The notes under the pieces: model-generated | The model's input: only the letters and a program-made list of their open reading frames with translations | What the model was told of the DNA's origin: nothing | Database searches by the model: none | Part shown: piece by piece, positions 4,705 to 6,308 of the stretch | Position numbering within the stretch: position 1 is the stretch's first letter | How the letters are laid out: every line of letters begins with the position of its first letter | Assembly: GCA_002328745.1 (NCBI GenBank) | Contig: DCVQ01000025.1 | Coordinates: 17,943-24,250 of the forward strand | Source of the DNA: Actinobacteria bacterium UBA2184 | GTDB lineage: Bacteria > Actinomycetota > Coriobacteriia > Anaerosomatales > Anaerosomataceae | Direction of reading: 5' to 3' | Length of the DNA: 6,308 nt | Program-made: the position numbers and the translations under genes

Positions 4705-6159
4705 CTATCCGCGCTGTCCCATCAGCCATTCGTCCATAGCGCGAGCGGCACGCTTGCCCGCGCCCATCGCGAGGATGACCGTCGCGGAGCCCGTGACGAT
4801 GTCGCCTCCGGCGTACACGCCCGGCTTCGAGGTTGCGCCATCTTCGTCGGCGACGATATAGCCGCGCTTCGAAAGCTCGAGGTCCGGCGTCGTGGTGGCC
4901 AGCAGCGGGTTCGCCCGCGTGCCCAGGGCCATGATGACCGTGTCGCACTCGATGGTGAAGTCGGCGTCCATGACGCAGACGGGCGATCTCCGGCCGCTCG
5001 CGTCAGGCTCGCCGAGCTCCATGCGGTTCGCGATGATCCCCGTCACGAACCCGTCGCTGCCGAGGATCTCGGCGGGCGAGCAGAGCATCTTGAACTCGAT
5101 GCCCTCCTCCCGGGCGTGATGGACCTCCTCCTTGCGCGCCGGCATCTCTTCTTCGGTGCGCCGGTACACGAGGAAGACCTCGTCCGCGCCCAGGCGCTTG
5201 GCGGTGCGCGCGGCGTCCATCGCCACGTTGCCCCCGCCGACCACCGCCACCTTGCGACCGCGCCACACGGGCGTGTCGGCCTTGGGGAACTCGTACGCCC
5301 GCATCAGGTTCACGCGGGTGAGGAACTCGTTCGCGGAGTACACGCCGTTCAGGTTCTCGCCCGGGATGCCCAGGAACATCGGCAGGCCGGCGCCGTTGCC
5401 GATGAAGACGGCGTCGTACCCCTCGTCGGCCATCAGCTCGTCGATCGTGTACGTTGCCCCCACGACCACGTCGCAGCGGATCTCGACGCCCATCTCCTCG
5501 AGCAGCCCCACTTCGGCCTGCACGATGTGCTTCGGCAGCCGGAACTCCGGGATGCCGTAGGTGAGCACGCCGCCGGTGGCGTGCAGGCTCTCGAAGACCG
5601 TCACCGCATGCCCGAAGCGTCGCAGCTCGCCGGCGCAGGCGAGGCCCGCGGGTCCCGAGCCGATCACCGCCACGCGCTTGCCGCTGCCGGCGCCCACCTC
5701 GGGCACGCAGCGGTGGTCGAGTTCGCACGCGAGGTCGAAGTCGCCGAGCCACCGCTCGAGGCGGCCGATGGCTACCGGCTCGCCCTTCTTCGCCAGCACG
5801 CAGGACGCCTCGCACTGCTCCTCCTGCGGACAGACGCGGCCGCACACGGCGGGAAGCGCGTTCCTCTCTTTCAGCACCGAGACCGCACCGGTGTAGTCGC
5901 CCTCGATCATGTGGCCGATGAACGACTTGATGTCGATGTTGACCGGGCAGCCGTCGATGCACGTCGCGTTGCGGCACTGCAGGCAGCGGCTCGCCTCGGC
6001 GCGCGCCATCTCCTCGGTGTAGCCGAGCGTGACCTCGTCGAAATCGCGCGCGCGCTCCGCGGCGTCGCGCTCGGGCATGGCCGTGCGCGGGATGCGCGCG
6101 GGGCGGTGGCGGGGCTTCTCGTCCGGTGCCGGCGCGGCGGCGTCTTCTACGAGTGACAT
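4705..6159 (-). CDS. NfnB/SudA/GltA-like FAD- and Fe-S-dependent NAD(P)H oxidoreductase subunit
   Basis: This 484-residue cytoplasmic flavoprotein belongs to the glutamate-synthase small-subunit family. An N-terminal ferredoxin-like part carries two cysteine sets for [4Fe-4S] clusters: Cys59, 62, 67, 71 (RCLQCRNATCIDGCP) and Cys106, 110, 116, 120. The first dinucleotide-binding motif VIGSGPAGLACAGELRR (165-181) binds FAD, the second VAVVGGGNVAMDAARTAKRL (304-323) binds NAD(P)H, and YAGGDIVTGSATVILAMGAG (449-468) closes the FAD site. Often annotated as gltA, 'NADPH-dependent glutamate synthase', but the gene just upstream encodes an NfnA/SudB-like partner. A large subunit of ferredoxin-dependent NADP reductase (NfnAB, NADH/ferredoxin:NADP bifurcation) or of sulfide dehydrogenase is therefore the better reading. 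ATG at 6159 is chosen because AAGGAG (6165-6170) is five bases upstream; the earlier GTG at 6165 overlaps that site. The upstream gene overlaps it by 13 nt. Confidence 0.93.
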   Translation of the reverse strand: MSLVEDAAAPAPDEKPRHRPARIPRTAMPERDAAERARDFDEVTLGYTEEMARAEASRCLQCRNATCIDGCPVNIDIKSFIGHMIEGDYTGAVSVLKERNALPAVCGRVCPQEEQCEASCVLAKKGEPVAIGRLERWLGDFDLACELDHRCVPEVGAGSGKRVAVIGSGPAGLACAGELRRFGHAVTVFESLHATGGVLTYGIPEFRLPKHIVQAEVGLLEEMGVEIRCDVVVGATYTIDELMADEGYDAVFIGNGAGLPMFLGIPGENLNGVYSANEFLTRVNLMRAYEFPKADTPVWRGRKVAVVGGGNVAMDAARTAKRLGADEVFLVYRRTEEEMPARKEEVHHAREEGIEFKMLCSPAEILGSDGFVTGIIANRMELGEPDASGRRSPVCVMDADFTIECDTVIMALGTRANPLLATTTPDLELSKRGYIVADEDGATSKPGVYAGGDIVTGSATVILAMGAGKRAARAMDEWLMGQRG

Positions 6160-6308
6160 GTGCACTCCTTGTGGTACTCGGCATCGGCAAGTCGTTCGTC
6201 GTCGGTGTAGACGCGCTGGCGGCTCATCAGCTCCTCGAAGTCGACGAGGTGGCCGTCGAAGTCCGGACCGTCCACGCAGCCGAACTTCGTCTCGCCGCCG
6301 ACCGACAC
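6147..6308 (-). CDS. NfnA/SudB-like ferredoxin-NADP reductase subunit, C-terminal end (5' end beyond window)
   Basis: Only the last 53 residues are visible. They contain GGETKFGCVDGPDFDGHLVD (residues 4-23 of the fragment), which matches the conserved C-terminus of the small, FAD- and [2Fe-2S]-containing subunit of NfnAB and sulfide dehydrogenase (SudB), a relative of the dihydroorotate dehydrogenase electron-transfer subunit PyrK. The 'CVDGP-x-FDGH-x-VDF' block is the most diagnostic part. In NfnAB this subunit carries the bifurcating-system FAD that exchanges electrons with NADH. The tail ends YHKECTCHS, a Cys/His-rich terminus encoded by the bases that also supply the ribosome site and start codon of the next gene. 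The pair is clearly co-transcribed and probably translationally coupled. Whether it is NfnA or SudB cannot be decided from this fragment. Confidence 0.88.
   Translation of the reverse strand: MSVGGETKFGCVDGPDFDGHLVDFEELMSRQRVYTDDERLADAEYHKECTCHS
6165..6170 (-). promoter_or_regulatory. Shine-Dalgarno site deciding the nfnB-like start
   Basis: Minus-strand AAGGAG (6170 down to 6165) lies inside the last codons of the upstream gene, five bases before the ATG at 6159. It excludes the in-frame GTG at 6165-6163, which overlaps it. Confidence 0.7.

Noticed and set aside
3663..4739. A 358-codon open frame on the plus strand
   Set aside because: It spans the end of UPF0210 out of frame and runs antisense through the response regulator; the translation is a mirror of those genes with no family pattern.
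4165..6156. A 663-codon open frame on the plus strand
   Set aside because: It is antisense to the nfnB-like gene and the response regulator, whose family motifs are clear; its translation is low-complexity His/Arg/Ala-rich with no recognisable domain. Long antisense frames are expected at this G+C content.
1..6308. CRISPR arrays, tRNA or rRNA genes, insertion sequences, integration sites
   Set aside because: No regularly spaced repeats, no cloverleaf-like segments in the short intergenic gaps, and no transposase or integrase motifs were seen on reading both strands.

Overview
The window is G+C-rich (about two thirds by eye, not computed) and densely coded. It contains seven complete genes and the ends of two more. 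The gene content suggests an anaerobic bacterium: the peripheral parts of a V/A-type ATPase, an NfnAB/SudBA-type electron-bifurcating or sulfide-dehydrogenase-type flavoprotein pair, the UPF0237/UPF0210 pair, and a DUF951 protein. High G+C together with DUF951 and a V-type ATPase fits an anaerobic actinobacterium of the Coriobacteriia type best, with a high-GC clostridial relative as the alternative. This placement is inferred from gene families, not from a marker gene.

Layout from left to right. On the minus strand, positions 1-691 hold the start of a V-type ATPase operon: the small coiled-coil stalk subunit (H/G type), then the N-terminus of the membrane subunit I, which runs off the left edge. 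A 168-nt divergent promoter region (692-859) separates this from a plus-strand membrane-anchored protein with a degenerate M23/LytM-like domain (860-1837). That gene converges on a small minus-strand DUF951 gene (1854-2072). A second divergent promoter region (2073-2202) leads to the plus-strand pair of an ACT-domain protein (UPF0237) and its usual partner UPF0210 (2203-3861). The UPF0210 stop codon shares its CTAG with the stop codon of a minus-strand response regulator (REC-LytTR, 3858-4595). Upstream of the regulator lies a 109-nt leader with a likely promoter and an interrupted inverted repeat. From 4705 to the right edge, the minus strand carries nfnB/gltA-like and the 3' end of nfnA/sudB-like, which overlap by 13 nt.

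Functionally the window is housekeeping energy metabolism (ATPase; ferredoxin/NAD(H)/NADP(H) electron transfer) interleaved with three poorly characterised items: the UPF0237/UPF0210 pair, the M23-like protein with an altered metal site, and an apparently orphan LytTR response regulator. No tRNA, rRNA, CRISPR array, insertion sequence or clear phage element was seen, and no gene-free stretch exceeds 170 nt.
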